The position numbers were made by a program, and so were the translations under genes. From Chloroflexota bacterium (GTDB taxonomy: Bacteria; Chloroflexota; Anaerolineae; Anaerolineales; Villigracilaceae): a DNA stretch of 36,358 bases. Shown here piece after piece: positions 23,440 through 32,100 of the stretch. The stretch lies in NCBI GenBank assembly GCA_016234485.1, contig JACRBL010000016.1, positions 1-36,358 of the forward strand, given 5' to 3'. The first letter of the stretch is position 1, and each line of letters starts with the position of its first letter. Below the pieces are notes generated by a model. It was not told the origin of the DNA. It saw nothing but the letters and a program-made list of their open reading frames with translations, and ran no database searches.

Positions 23440-24161
23440 TACGATTTTTGGGCCGCGGCTTCACGCGCAACAAGGAAGAGGAAGAACGCGACCAGCGCGA
23501 ACAGGATGGCGTAGTTGCTCTCTTTGATTTCCTGCACGGCCTGTCGGAACGGGACGCGGTCATAGGCATAGGCCGCGGCGTGGATGGACTTGGCAACTTT
23601 TGCCCACAGATAATTGAACACAAACAACAGGCCGACGCCCCAATGGCTGATGGGAATAAATTTTTCGGCAAAATGCCCCAGCGGTTTGATGAACAGCGCC
23701 GCGAACGGGAGCGCGAAGGCGAAGGACATCCATAGCAGGTCGAACATGGTTTCAAAGGGGATGTTCGTGCCGCCGATGTCGATGTTGTGAATGGTGATCT
23801 CGCCCTGGTCGTTGACGGCATTGATCTCTTCGGGGGTGGCGATGTTGAAGATGCGCTGTCCCCAACTGATCTCTTCGCCCGCGCCGAAGAAGAAAACGAG
23901 CGCGAAGCCGAGAAGGACGAGGGGCTTCACCCACGCCAGCCCGCCTTTTTTGAGGTCGCGGCGCGAGTTCCAAAACGCGAGGAAGAAGAAGAGCGCGGCG
24001 ATAAAGAATCCCAGCGCGCCCACCGATTCAAAATATTGATCCTCTCTCACGGTCGCGGCGGCGATGGCATCGCCCCAGGCGAGGGTGAGGAAACTGAGAA
24101 TGACGTAAACGACCGCCACGACATAAATGACGGGACGCGAAAATAATTTGCTTGTGAGCAT
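23439..24161 (-). CDS. Polytopic membrane protein with a GEEISWGQRIF motif, unknown
   Basis: This is a 240-aa protein with about six membrane helices. The sequence between helices 3 and 4 is striking: GAGEEISWGQRIFNIATPEEI (about 93-113), then NDQGEITIHNID. I have the impression that EEISWGQRI recurs in uncharacterised proteins of EPS loci, but its function is not known to me. The buried acidic pair and the Trp/Gln suggest a catalytic or ligand-binding site at the membrane face. It heads a small operon with the acetyltransferase and the lipoprotein. A repeat element of ~205 bp separates it from the phosphoglycosyl transferase gene upstream. Confidence 0.7.
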   Translation of the reverse strand: MLTSKLFSRPVIYVVAVVYVILSFLTLAWGDAIAAATVREDQYFESVGALGFFIAALFFFLAFWNSRRDLKKGGLAWVKPLVLLGFALVFFFGAGEEISWGQRIFNIATPEEINAVNDQGEITIHNIDIGGTNIPFETMFDLLWMSFAFALPFAALFIKPLGHFAEKFIPISHWGVGLLFVFNYLWAKVAKSIHAAAYAYDRVPFRQAVQEIKESNYAILFALVAFFLFLVAREAAAQKS

Positions 24162-24186
24162 GTTGAACCTCGCTGAGATTGGGTTT

Positions 24187-24392
24187 TAGTAAATTGCAGA
24201 TCCGTGTCGTCGTTGCGAGAAGGGCGGTCTTCCCGACGAAGCAATCCCGCGCGCGGAGGGGGGATTGCTCACCTGCACTGCACCACATCTGCCCTGGCGG
24301 GCGATGCCAGGGAACGCAGTGCGGTGCAAGTGTCGCGAAGAGCGCTCGCAATGACGGTTGCCAGTGGTGTTTCTTAAAATCGTGATTTACTG
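24187..24392. repeat. MITE-like intergenic element, copy A
   Basis: About 206 bp in the 254-bp gap between two minus-strand genes. The outer ends are AGTAAATTGCA (24188-24198) and TGATTTACT (24383-24391), which are inverted relative to each other. Inside are the ends of a second inverted repeat (CGTTGCGAG and CTCGCAATGACGG) and a central hairpin built on CCCTGGC/GCCAGGG. It is almost identical over ~100 bp to the element at 26920-27129 in the opposite orientation. It carries no gene. Confidence 0.85.
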
Positions 24393-24415
24393 GATTTAAG
24401 AATGAACGGCGCGGT

Positions 24416-25111
24416 TTAGTGCGCGCCCCGCTGTTTTACAACGGCAAACACGGTCTGGAACAGGATGGAGAAATCGAGCCAGAGACTACGCCTTTCAATG
24501 TAGGCGATGTCGAGACGCAGGCGGTCGTCGAATTCCATCGAGGCGCGCCCGATGATCTGCCAGAGACCTGTGAGACCGGGGAGAACGTCTAGGCGTTCGG
24601 TGTGCCAGAGTTTGTAGGTATCCGCCCCAAAGGAGGTGGGACGCGGTCCCACCAAACTCATTTCGCCTTTCAACACGTTGAACAGTTGCGGAATTTCATC
24701 GAGGCTGGTCTTGCGGAGGAATTTGCCGATCGGCGTGATACGCGGATCGTTGGTGATTTTAAAGTCAGGCCACTTCAACTCGTTCAAGTGGGCGTACTTT
24801 TTCTTCAACTCCTCGGCATTGGGTACCATCGAGCGGAACTTGTACATGCGGAAGCGCTGTCCGCCTTTGCCCGTGCGGAGTTGGACGAATACGGCGGGCG
24901 CGCCGGGCGAGGTGACTTTGATAATTAACGCGATGACGCCGATCAAGGGAAGCCAGAATGGCACAGCCAGGATCGTGAGGGTGAGATCGAAAACCCGTTT
25001 GAGGAAATGATAAGCCTGCCCAGTGAAGATTCGCTTCTTGGGATCAAATTTCCGCACCCAGGCGTCGTCGAGAGGTTTGCCAGACTTAAGGCTCATGGTC
25101 AATGTGCTCAT
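24416..25111 (-). CDS. Undecaprenyl-phosphate phosphoglycosyl transferase (initiating, monotopic)
   Basis: This is a 231-aa enzyme of the bacterial sugar transferase family (WcaJ/EpsL/PglC type), which starts glycan synthesis by moving a sugar-phosphate to undecaprenyl phosphate. A re-entrant hydrophobic helix (about 40-66) is followed by YKFRSMVPNAE (90-100), the catalytic DE pair (LDEIPQLFN, D138-E139), GEMSLVGPRP and GLTGLWQIIGR. It lacks the long N-terminal membrane region of WcaJ, so it is the short form. The gene is 47 bases downstream of the degenerate-GGDEF protein, probably co-transcribed with it. This links glycan initiation with the putative c-di-GMP receptor. Confidence 0.93.
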   Translation of the reverse strand: MSTLTMSLKSGKPLDDAWVRKFDPKKRIFTGQAYHFLKRVFDLTLTILAVPFWLPLIGVIALIIKVTSPGAPAVFVQLRTGKGGQRFRMYKFRSMVPNAEELKKKYAHLNELKWPDFKITNDPRITPIGKFLRKTSLDEIPQLFNVLKGEMSLVGPRPTSFGADTYKLWHTERLDVLPGLTGLWQIIGRASMEFDDRLRLDIAYIERRSLWLDFSILFQTVFAVVKQRGAH

Positions 25112-25158
25112 GTTAACTCAATATCTTTGTCGCGTAAATACCGATAAAAAGTGCGTGA

Positions 25159-26028
25159 CTAAACCAATGCTTCCTGATCCTGTGTCTGCGTCTGCTCTTG
25201 CGATTGGGAAGGATCGAGAATACCAAGACGGTGTTCGGCAAATTCCACTAACTCTTCAAAGGTCAGCGCGTCTTCGGGGAAGGAGGCAAAACTCCAGTTC
25301 ACGTCGGCGCCCATGCTTTCCATCACGGCACGGCGAATGCGATCGCCAAACAGGAGGGAGTTTTCGCTGTTGGTCTCGGGGCAGAGGAGCAGGAATCGTC
25401 CCGCGCGGTCGCGCAACACCAGGTCGGTTTCGCGGGCGCGGTCGCTGATGATCTGACCGATGCGGGCAACGGCGAAGCGGTGCAACAGGTCCTTTTGAAC
25501 TCCCTTGATGGCCTTGGCGTCGCCCGCCTCCGACTTCTTGTCCAATTCCACGAGCAGGAGCGAGAGCGGATGGTGGTAGCGGCGCGAACGCGTCAACTCG
25601 GCGCTGATGCGGTCTTCGGCATTTTTGATCTCTAGCGTGCGGTTGGGATAGGTGCTGGCCGAAAGGCCTTCGAGCAGGGCGCTGATGCCATCCAAATGAC
25701 GGCCCACGTCATACGATAATCCTGCGCCGATGATGACTAGCAAAAACTGGATGCCCAGCAATTGAGCGTTCAAAGCTGGGATATGCGTTCGCCAGTAAAA
25801 CAGCCAAACCAATCCGTAAAATGCCGCCCAGGTCATAAGATATGGATAGATGGTGAAACGGGACGAGATGGGAAAGTAAAGCCCGCTCAACACCGCAAGG
25901 CTAACCAGGATGAAAAAGGCCGGTTCAAAATTAAGGACGTTATCTTCGATAAATCTGACTTGCGCGATGCCAAAGACGAGGATCACGTAGAAAAAGAGAA
26001 ATGCAATGGAGTTCTTGAGATTGGACAT
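25159..26028 (-). CDS. Four-TM protein with degenerate GGDEF domain and intact I-site (PelD-like plan)
   Basis: This is a 289-aa inner-membrane protein. Four hydrophobic segments (about 8-24, 36-53, 61-79 and 91-106) are followed by a cytoplasmic domain (about 130-270) with the GGDEF pattern. The signature position is RAGRF (208-212), without catalytic residues. The RxxD inhibitory site is kept as RETD (199-202), exactly five residues before it. PelD of the Pel system also has membrane helices and a degenerate GGDEF domain that binds c-di-GMP through RxxD, though PelD has a GAF domain as well, absent here. It would thus be a c-di-GMP sensor for this locus. A Gln-rich tail ends the protein. 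It leads the minus-strand EPS operon, directly upstream of the initiating transferase. Confidence 0.78.
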   Translation of the reverse strand: MSNLKNSIAFLFFYVILVFGIAQVRFIEDNVLNFEPAFFILVSLAVLSGLYFPISSRFTIYPYLMTWAAFYGLVWLFYWRTHIPALNAQLLGIQFLLVIIGAGLSYDVGRHLDGISALLEGLSASTYPNRTLEIKNAEDRISAELTRSRRYHHPLSLLLVELDKKSEAGDAKAIKGVQKDLLHRFAVARIGQIISDRARETDLVLRDRAGRFLLLCPETNSENSLLFGDRIRRAVMESMGADVNWSFASFPEDALTFEELVEFAEHRLGILDPSQSQEQTQTQDQEALV

Positions 26029-26088
26029 AGGCAGATTATATCGTAACGTCTAAAGTATAGACAGACCGTTTTTTCGGTTCATTCGGAA

Positions 26089-26170
26089 TTGCCGTGATCG
26101 TTTCCCAGCAGTTGCACTGCTGGGGGGCGGCAGTTCAACTGCCGCCAGAACTGGCGGTCTATCACGGCAA
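26089..26170. repeat. Three-armed (cloverleaf-like) palindromic repeat
   Basis: The outer stem TTGCCGTGAT (26089-26098) pairs with ATCACGGCAA (26161-26170). Within it are two perfect hairpins: CCCAGCAG/CTGCTGGG (26104-26124) and GGCGGCAGTT/AACTGCCGCC (26126-26146). It lies in the divergent gap between the degenerate-GGDEF gene and the lipoprotein gene. The rest of this 208-bp gap holds the promoters; no clear -10/-35 was picked. A small mobile repeat or a structured leader of one of the two genes are both possible. Confidence 0.75.
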
Positions 26171-26236
26171 CTCCCAGAGAGCCGTTTTTTCCCCGAATCA
26201 AAAATGCAATACAATGGAATGGACAAGGAGCGTCCC

Positions 26237-26875
26237 ATGAAATGGTTAATTTGCATGCTTGCGATCATGGCGTTGGGGCTTTCTGGCTGTCTTAACACCG
26301 ACGCGGTCACCGCGGCGCCGAATCCCTTCCTGATTACGCCTTCGCGTTCGCCACTTATCTACACGGTCACGCCGCTCATTATTTACCCAACGGTTTCAGA
26401 GACGCCATCCGCCACCGCGACGCTGGCGGTTGAGACGCCGGCCGCGTCCACGCCTGCGTTCACTGAAACGCTGACGCCCACCTTCACGCTCGCGCCTGAA
26501 ACATTGGGCATCACATTGCTGGGATGCGAAGCGGGATTCGACGTGACGCACGGGATGGGCGAAGTGACCAACGTCTACGTGAAGCTGACCAATTCGTTCG
26601 GCCCGGACCTTGAGGCGGTGTGCGCGACCCTGGCCGCCGCCGACGAAGGCCGCGTCCACCCCGATAAAACCATCTGCGTGGATTCGCTTCCGCTGGGCTA
26701 CCAAACAATTCTCAAGTTGACGGTGGATACTGCCTTTCAGGTGAGTTCTGTTGTGGAGGTGACGGTGAGTTCGAGCAACGGTCTCTTCCTCCGCGCGGGA
26801 GGGATGGCTTGCACGGATATTGGCGCGTTCTTGCCTGCAAGTGAAACGTTGGGAGTTGTCGAACCAATCCAATGA
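26237..26875 (+). CDS. Lipoprotein with Thr/Pro-rich linker, unknown function
   Basis: This is a 212-aa lipoprotein. The signal peptide (MKWLICMLAIMALGLSGC) has a clear lipobox with C18. A Thr/Pro-rich linker (about 30-95) is followed by a C-terminal domain (about 97-212) that contains GCEAGFDVTHGMGEVTNVYVKL and ends in a Cys-containing strand segment. The domain looks like an immunoglobulin-like beta sandwich, but I do not recognise a family. The ATG at 26237 is chosen because AAGGAG (26225-26230) precedes it; the upstream in-frame ATG adds an unlikely charged leader. It is divergent from the EPS operon and stands alone. Confidence 0.75.
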   Translation: MKWLICMLAIMALGLSGCLNTDAVTAAPNPFLITPSRSPLIYTVTPLIIYPTVSETPSATATLAVETPAASTPAFTETLTPTFTLAPETLGITLLGCEAGFDVTHGMGEVTNVYVKLTNSFGPDLEAVCATLAAADEGRVHPDKTICVDSLPLGYQTILKLTVDTAFQVSSVVEVTVSSSNGLFLRAGGMACTDIGAFLPASETLGVVEPIQ

Positions 26876-26919
26876 CTGTAACGCAAATTGCCAATTTGCG
26901 AGGCGCAATTCAGCAAATT

Positions 26920-27129
26920 CAGTAAATCACAATTTTGATTCAAACAACCACTAACTATCCGTCATTGCGAGCGCTCTTCGCGACACTTGCACCGCACTGC
27001 GTTCCCTGGCATCGCCCGCCAGGGCAGATGTGGTGCAGTGCAGGTGAGCAATCCCCTTCATGGACGCGGAGATTGCTTCGTCGGGAAGACCACCCTCCTC
27101 GCAATGACGGGTGAATCTGTAATTTACTG
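26920..27129. repeat. MITE-like intergenic element, copy B
   Basis: About 210 bp between the convergent lipoprotein and histidine-kinase genes. The outer ends are AGTAAATCAC (26921-26930) and ATTTACT (27122-27128). The inner inverted ends are perfect: CCGTCATTGCGAG (26959-26971) and CTCGCAATGACGG (27098-27110). About 100 bp (from CCGTCATTGCGAGCG to GAGCAATCCCC) equals copy A at 24187 in reverse. A further inverted pair GTAACGCAA (26878-26886) / TTGCGTTAC (27133-27141) flanks it, and the right arm includes the kinase stop codon. It may also end transcription from both sides. Confidence 0.88.
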
Positions 27130-27137
27130 AAATTGCG

Positions 27138-28241
27138 TTACAAAAGCGGCAATGCAATCACAAACCGACTCCCTTTCCCTATTCCTTCGCTCTCGGCCCA
27201 GATTTTTCCGCCGTGGGCTTCGACGAGGCGACGCGCGATGGTGAGGCCGATGCCGCTTCCGCCGCCCGTGGCGCGCGAGCGCGATTTGTCCACGCGGTAG
27301 AAGCGGGTGAAGATATGTGTCAGTTGTTCGGGGGGGATGCCGATGCCAGTGTCTTTGACCGAGATTTCGATTTGATGATTTTTCTGCTCGGTTTCGATGG
27401 TGACGGCGCCGCCTTCGTCGGTGTATTGGATGGCGTTGGCGACGAGGTTGAGGAGCACCTGTCCGAGGCGGTCTTCGTCGGCGGGGAGAGGCGGGAGTTG
27501 ACGCGGCCCGCGCGAGGTGAGGATGATGCGTTTGGTTTGGGCGGCGGGAGTGGCGCGCTTGATCGTCGTCGCAATCAGGGCAGGGATGTCCACGGGGGCG
27601 ATGTCCAGATGGAAGGCGGGCGCTTCGACGCGACTGAGTTCTTGCAGGTCGTCCACGAGGCGGTTGAGGCGGTCGGCTTCGGCGCGCACTTGTTCGTAGG
27701 TCTCGGCGTCGGCGGGAAGGAGGCCGTCTATCAGCGCTTCCATGGAGCCTTTGATGGCGGTGAGGGGCGTGCGGAGTTCGTGGCTGACGTCGCCGATGAG
27801 CTGACGGCGCATGGCCTCGACCTGTTCGAGTTGGACGGCCATCTGGTTGAAGCTGTGTCCGAGTTGACCGAGCTCGTCCTGCCCCGCGGCGTTGACGCGC
27901 TCGTCGAATTTGCCTGTGGCGATGCGCTGGCTGGCGCGGGTCAATTCTTGCAGGGGCGCGACAATGCGATGACTGAGGAGCAGGCTGACGCCGCCCGCCA
28001 CAAAGATCGCCGCGAGCGCGGCCCAGCCCAACGCTTCATTGACGCCATTGCGAACATCCTGGAGCAGGGTTTGTCCCATGCCCTGGCCTTGCCCCATGCC
28101 CATTCCCATGCCCTGCCCCATGCCGTACATGTGACGGTTGAGCGCGCCCGGCGCGGTGAATTGGATGGCGACCGCCAGCGCGGTCAGGCCGATGAAAATA
28201 ACGAGGAGGAAGGCGAGGAAGAGTTTTGCGCCAAGTTTCAT
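27138..28241 (-). CDS. Sensor histidine kinase with Met/Gly-rich sensor loop
   Basis: This is a 367-aa kinase. TM1 (about 6-28) is followed by a short extracytoplasmic loop (about 29-70) containing HMYGMGQGMGMGMGQGQGMG, and TM2 is at about 71-90. HAMP is at about 91-140, the HisKA motif DVSHELRTPL with H154 follows, then the HATPase with N box (LVNLVANAIQY), G1 box (DTGIGIP) and G2 box (GGSGIGLTI). It would sense an outside signal and phosphorylate the regulator encoded just upstream, whose stop overlaps its ATG (ATGA). The Met-rich loop resembles soft-metal (copper or silver) binding segments, so a metal-stress sensor is possible but not shown. Confidence 0.93.
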   Translation of the reverse strand: MKLGAKLFLAFLLVIFIGLTALAVAIQFTAPGALNRHMYGMGQGMGMGMGQGQGMGQTLLQDVRNGVNEALGWAALAAIFVAGGVSLLLSHRIVAPLQELTRASQRIATGKFDERVNAAGQDELGQLGHSFNQMAVQLEQVEAMRRQLIGDVSHELRTPLTAIKGSMEALIDGLLPADAETYEQVRAEADRLNRLVDDLQELSRVEAPAFHLDIAPVDIPALIATTIKRATPAAQTKRIILTSRGPRQLPPLPADEDRLGQVLLNLVANAIQYTDEGGAVTIETEQKNHQIEISVKDTGIGIPPEQLTHIFTRFYRVDKSRSRATGGGSGIGLTIARRLVEAHGGKIWAESEGIGKGSRFVIALPLL

Positions 28242-28924
28242 AGTGGCTCATCTTCAAAGCGATAGCCCACGCCTCGGACGGTGACGATAAATTGGTCGCC
28301 GATCTTTTGGCGGATGTGTCCGAGGTGGACGTCCACGACGCGGGTTTCGCCGAAGTATTCGCCGCCCCAGACTTTTTCGAGCAGTTGTTCGCGGGTGAGG
28401 ACGCGGCCGCGGTTTTCGGCGAGGGCGCGCAGGAGGTCGAATTCGAGGGCGGTGAGGTCTACGGGAGTTTCGTCCACGGTGACGAGGCGCGCGCCCGAGT
28501 CTACGCGCATGTGGCGGAAGGCGAGGGTGGGCGTCTCGACGCGTCCGCCGCCGCCCGTCTGGATGCGCCGAAGCGCGGCTTTGACGCGGGCGGTGAGTTC
28601 GCGCGGACTGAACGGCTTGGTCACGTAGTCATCCGCGCCGACGGTGAGGCCGACGATCTTGTCGGTCTCTTCGGTGCGGGCGGTGAGGAGGATGACGTAG
28701 ACGTCGGATTCGCGGCGGAGGTGGGAGAGGAGTTCGATGCCGTCCATGCCTGGGAGCATCACGTCGAGGATGATCAGGTCGGGCTTGAAGGCGCGGGCGG
28801 ATTTGAGTCCCGCTGTGCCATCCGCGGCGGTGAGGACCTCAAAGCCTTCGGGCTTGAGGTAGGCCTCCACGAGTTTGACGATGCTGGGTTCGTCGTCTAT
28901 GACGAGGATTTTGGCTTTGGTCAT
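28238..28924 (-). CDS. Response regulator, OmpR/PhoB family
   Basis: This is a 228-aa two-domain regulator. The receiver (about 4-115) has the acidic pair D10-D11, the phospho-acceptor D54 (LIILDVMLPGMDG), the switch T (LLTARTEE) and a conserved K (VTKPFSPREL). The C-terminal winged helix (about 135-225) has the family ending VDVHLGHIRQKIG and VRGVGYRF. It is the first gene of the two-gene unit with the kinase downstream (4-base overlap). No target gene for it is obvious in the window. Confidence 0.95.
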   Translation of the reverse strand: MTKAKILVIDDEPSIVKLVEAYLKPEGFEVLTAADGTAGLKSARAFKPDLIILDVMLPGMDGIELLSHLRRESDVYVILLTARTEETDKIVGLTVGADDYVTKPFSPRELTARVKAALRRIQTGGGGRVETPTLAFRHMRVDSGARLVTVDETPVDLTALEFDLLRALAENRGRVLTREQLLEKVWGGEYFGETRVVDVHLGHIRQKIGDQFIVTVRGVGYRFEDEPL

Positions 28925-28993
28925 GGGGTAAGGATAGCCGCAAGAGGCAAAGATGGCAAGAAGGAATTGTAAAGGGAGGGTAAAGAAAAAGGG

Positions 28994-29042
28994 CAGTGAT
29001 CGGTGATCAGTGATCGGTGATCAGTGATCAGTGGTCAGTGGA
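28994..29042 (+). repeat. 7-bp tandem repeat upstream of the Type IIG gene
   Basis: Seven consecutive heptamers of the form C(A/G)GTGAT (CAGTGAT, CGGTGAT alternating, the last two changed to CAGTGGT and CAGTGGA). It lies in the divergent gap 28925-29107 between the response regulator and the Type IIG gene, about 65 bases before the ATG. The unit length is not a multiple of three and contains GTG and TGATCA. The rest of the gap is purine-rich with no motif I can name. Confidence 0.85.
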
Positions 29043-29107
29043 TGGTAGGGGATGGGAGTTGCAAAAAAGAGTATGGCAAAATCAAGCAAGCAGGTAAAAT
29101 TAGGGAC

Positions 29108-32100
29108 ATGACACCACAAACCGCCCCAGACATCATCCACAAATTGGTGGAAACCTTCGAGCAGAATTTGGATTCGTATCGTTCCAGCAAGAACGAGACG
29201 GAATTGCGTGTGAATTTCTTGAACCCATTTTTCACTGCCTTGGGTTGGGATGTTTCAAACGAAAAAGGGTATGACGAAGCGCATAAAGAAGTAACCCATG
29301 AATTTTCGGTGGAAGTTGCAGGGCAAGGTAAAAAAGCGGATTACGCGTTTCGCACGGGCGCAGATAAATTTGATTTTCTCGTGGAAGCCAAGAAGCCATC
29401 GGTAAAAGTTGAAAGTAGCCAGGAGGCCGCTTTTCAGTTGAGACGCTATGGGTGGAGCGCCAAAATCCCCATCAATATCCTGACAGACTTTGAGCATTTC
29501 GCCGTGTACGATTGCCGCATGAAGCCGAATTACAGCGATAAGGCTTCGATGGGGCGGATCATGCTCGTTCATTACAAAGATTTTGTATCAAGATGGAATG
29601 AGATTGCAGAAATCTTCTCGCCCGAAGCCGTGCGGAAAGGTTCGCTTGCCAAATATGCCGAGGGGATGAAGGGTAAGAAGGGCACAGCGGACGTAGACGA
29701 CGCGTTTTTACAGGAAATTGAACGCTGGCGGGAGGCGCTGGCAAAGAACATCGCCTTGCGGAATGATGATATTGACGTTCCAGGCTTGAATTACGCCGTG
29801 CAGATGACGATTGACCGTATTGTCTTTTTACGCATTTGCGAAGAGCGGGGGATCGAGCCTGAGAATCAGTTGCTGGACATTGCTACCCCCCTCGCTCCCC
29901 CCATTTTCGCCGAGCGAGGAAAAACTTCAAAGACTCCTAATGGCGAAAATGGGGGGATGTCCGCAGGACAGGGGGGCGGGGTGTATGCCGAGTTGTGCGA
30001 GTTATTCAAGCGGGCAGATACAAAATACAACTCTGGCTTATTCCATTTCCCCGCAGGGCGCTTTGCGAAGCAGGAAAAAGAACAGAATAGCCGTCCCGAT
30101 GACTTGACTCTTTCCCTTGCCATTGACGACAAAGTGTTGAAAGACATCATCTCCAACTTGTATTACCCCAAAAGCCCGTATGCTTTTCTCTATATTCCTT
30201 CCGATATTTTAGGACAGGTTTACGAGCGCTTTCTTGGCAAGGTAATTCGCCTGACGGCAGGACATAGCGCCAAAGTGGAAGAAAAGCCCGAAGTCCGCAA
30301 GGCGGGCGGGGTGTATTACACGCCGACTTACATTGTGGATTACATCGTTAAAAACACCGTTGGGAAGTTATTAGACCCCACCCCCAGCCCCTCCCCAAAT
30401 TCAAAAAGCGAATTTGGAGAGGGGGGCAAAAGAGTAGTAACGCCTGCCGAAGTTGCGAAAATAAAAATCGTTGACCCTGCTTGTGGTTCAGGGACTTTCC
30501 TGCTCGGCGCGTATCAGTTCCTTTTGGATTGGCACTTGGAATGGTACACGAACAACGACCCTGAAAAGTGGGTGAAGGCAAAGGCCATTACCCCCATTTC
30601 TACCCCACCCGACCTTCGGTCACCCTCCCCAAATTCGCAGAATTTGGGGAGGGACGGGGAGGGGTTGGGAGGCAGGGTGGGGGGCGATTATCGCCTCACC
30701 ACAGCAAAGAAGAAAGAAATCCTGCTCAACAACATTCACGGCGTGGACATTGACGCGCAGGCCGTGGAAGTGACCAAGCTTTCCCTTTTGCTCAAAGTGC
30801 TTGAAAACTCCAGCGGACAATTAGGCCTGGGCATGGAGCGCGTATTGCCCGACCTGGGAAACAACATCAAGTGCGGCAACTCGTTGATCGGATTCGATTA
30901 TTTTGAAGGACAGTTATTCCCCGATGAGGAGGAGCGGGCGCGGGTGAATCCCTTTGATTGGGAACGGGAGTTTCCGCAGGTATTCCACCGCTTAGTTGAC
31001 GGTCATCTCGGAGATGACCGTCAACTTGGGCGCGGCGGCTTTGATGCGGTGATTGGCAATCCGCCGTATATTCGCATTCAAGACATGCAGGAATGGGCAT
31101 CGAATCAAGTGGAGTTTTTCAAGCAGAAATACAAAGCCGCCAGCAAAGGCAATTACGATATTTATGTGGTCTTCATCGAGAAGGCTTTGAGCCTGCTGAA
31201 TGAAAAAGGAAAATTGGGCTTCATCCTGCCTCATAAATTCTTCAACGCGCAATATGGCGAACCCGTGCGGGATTTGGTTTCGCAGGGCAAACACATCTCG
31301 AAGATCGTTCACTTTGCCGACCAGCAGGTATTTGACGGCGCGACAACTTACACTTGCTTGTTGTTCCTGAACAGGCAGATTCAGAATGAATTTGAATTTA
31401 CCAAAGTAAGCGACCTTGAAGGCTGGCGCAACAAGACTTCCGAAGTCTCGGAGACTTCGGAAGTCTCTGGCACGATCAACGCCGCCAATATCAACGCGGC
31501 GGAATGGAATTTCACGGTTGGCAAAGATGCAGGATTGTTTGAGAAGTTGAGTCAGATGCCTGTGAAGTTGGGAGATGTAGCTAAAAGAATTTTTCAAGGA
31601 TTTAAGACAGGGGCGGATCCTGTTTTTATTCTGGACAAATTACCAAATGGAAAGTTTTATTCCAATGCTTTGAAATCAGAAATTAACATTGAAACAACTT
31701 ATTTGCGCCCACTTTATAAATCTGGCGAGATGAAGCGATATGGATTGCGTCAGAATTCTCGTTTTGTGATTTTTCCGTACCACAATGGTGCATTGATAGA
31801 TTGGAAAGAAATTTCCATGAAAGCCCCTAACATGGCGGAATATCTGAAATCATGCAAGGATATTTTAGCTAAGCGAGAAAAGGGTCGTTGGGTTGGTTCA
31901 CAATGGTATTGCTACAGCAGGAATCAGGCATTGGAAATAGTTTCAAGTCCAAAAATTCTTACCGCCGATCTAAATCCTTCGGCAAACTATTGTTTCGACC
32001 AAATTGGTGAAGCCTGTTTTCCAGGCGGAGCTGCTGGTGGTTATGGAATTGTCCTAGATGCAAATATGTATTTATATGTTCTTGGCTTGTTGAATTCAAA

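Noticed and set aside
27213..28265. 350-codon plus-strand frame opposite the histidine kinase
   Set aside because: It is an antisense shadow of a GC-rich gene with intact kinase motifs on the other strand.
29024..29107. Upstream GTG start for the Type IIG enzyme
   Set aside because: It would translate the heptamer repeat and a non-conserved leader; the natural N-terminus begins at 29108.
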